NCBI GenBank assembly: GCA_030340625.1
Contig: JAOPHQ010005178.1
Coordinates: 60,781 to 124,780, forward strand
Direction of reading: 5' to 3'
DNA from: Merluccius polli
Taxonomy: Eukaryota > Chordata > Actinopteri > Gadiformes > Merlucciidae
DNA length: 64,000 nucleotides
Both the position numbers and the translations under genes were made by a program. Positions within the stretch are counted from its first letter, which is position 1; each line of letters begins with the position of its first letter. The notes below the pieces were generated by a model. The model was not told the DNA's origin and did not search any database. It saw only the letters and a program-made list of their open reading frames with translations. This document shows, one piece after another, positions 63,343-64,000 of the stretch.

Positions 63343-63475
63343 GATCAGGTAGGACTACAGCAGGATCAGGTAGGACTACAGCAGGATCAGGTAGGACTAC
63401 AGCAGGATCAGGTAGGACTACAGCAGGATCAGGTAGGACTACAGCAGGATCAGGTAGGACTACAGCAGGATCAGT
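63343..63475. repeat. 21-bp minisatellite CAGCAGGATCAGGTAGGACTA
   Basis: Six to seven nearly identical units behind the TC tract. Confidence 0.95.
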
Positions 63476-63524
63476 GCTGGCTGCCCCAGGTGTCAGTCTG
63501 ACAGCAGATCCTGAACGAGGTCAC

Positions 63525-63999
63525 GCTGCTTTATTTCATATTCATCAGCACAAACACAATTTGTTCGGCAATCCACTTCAATAATACTTCATAATAATAT
63601 CAACAACTTATTGTCAGAACGCTTTTTGTTTCCAAGATTGTGAATATTTAGTTGTTTTAAGCTTCACTCTCACATTTCCATGATGTTATCATTGTCTCTG
63701 CGTACGGCTGACTCTTACTTTATCAGTTTAAAGACAAATAAAGAAATAAGTTAGTTAACCCCCCAATGGCCGACACATTCATCACATTCATGGCAGGAAA
63801 GGCACAACACTTACTAACATTATGAGTCATTAAACGTTCTGTAGTTTTACGGTCCGTCTCGCTTGTGTTCAACAGGTCTGGGGACTGCAATGACTTTGTA
63901 GGACTTGACTTTCAGAACGACGCTGGCTTCTCCTTCCAGGTCCGGCAGACCGGCCTCCTCCCCACAAGACACAAACTGGAAATCCCTCAGCAAGTAGGC
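63525..63999 (-). CDS. Last exon and 3' UTR of an unidentified gene
   Basis: Coding part 63847-63999, 50 codons plus TAA, open to the window edge: AYLLRDFQFVSCGEEAGLPD, then EGEASVVLKVKSYKVI and a short basic end. The minus-strand AATAAA (63,530) lies about 315 bp behind the stop. The frame is supported by codon composition and by a plausible 3' end only. The fold and family are not recognised. An Ig-type domain end is conceivable but unproven. Confidence 0.5.
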
Positions 64000-64000
64000 G

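Noticed and set aside
62666..63501. 228- and 273-codon Ser/Leu frames
   Set aside because: Pure (TC)n repeat, no start context, no splice sites, no family.

Overview
The window is nuclear DNA of a bony fish (teleost). It contains short GT-AG exons separated by repeat-rich introns, long CA, TA, GA and TC tracts, and teleost-type mobile elements: L2-type LINEs with SGNH-esterase ORF1, a Tc1 element, hAT, piggyBac and Harbinger-like elements, and a Ty3/Gypsy chromovirus. No prokaryotic gene organisation is visible.

Region 1 (1-19,730, + strand) holds the 3' two thirds of a formin-like gene, closest by recall to FMNL2. Nineteen exons run from the regulatory N-terminal part through the proline-rich FH1, the actin-nucleating FH2 and the C-terminal autoregulatory tail to a stop at 18,383-18,385, with an AATAAA at 19,709. 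All exon phases agree except in the FH1 exon, which is one base out. An in-frame 21-nt microexon precedes FH2. The most unusual property is that exon-intron boundaries of this gene have been copied again and again into neighbouring introns: a 106-bp satellite with the acceptor and start of exon 15, a 42-bp satellite with the acceptor and start of exon 5, an inverted piece of exon 2, and smaller copies next to exons 4, 9, 11, 13 and 16. Introns also contain nested DNA transposons, a Tc1 element with a broken transposase, and a large palindrome.

Region 2 (19,740-28,600) is intergenic: minisatellites, an unclassified repeat, P-element/THAP9-type transposase exons and MITEs.

Region 3 (28,637-42,242, - strand) is a broken PI-PLC X-domain (PLCXD-type) gene. 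It has been split by an old L2 LINE, which was itself split by a Harbinger-like element, which was in turn split by a very young, apparently complete Gypsy chromovirus with equal 348-bp LTRs and a self-priming signature.

Region 4 (42,360-57,000) is repeat territory. It includes several foldback elements, a retroelement gag between inverted LTR pieces, a 100-bp hairpin satellite, LINE fragments, and an unusual intronless reading frame (51,768-53,459) of a PIN/XPG-like family that is open except for two in-frame stops.

Region 5 (57,364-64,000, - strand) holds an immunoglobulin-superfamily receptor gene: signal peptide, four Ig-like exons, a transmembrane exon and one short tail exon. The last exon of a further unidentified gene lies at the right edge. 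No tRNA, rRNA or CRISPR was seen.
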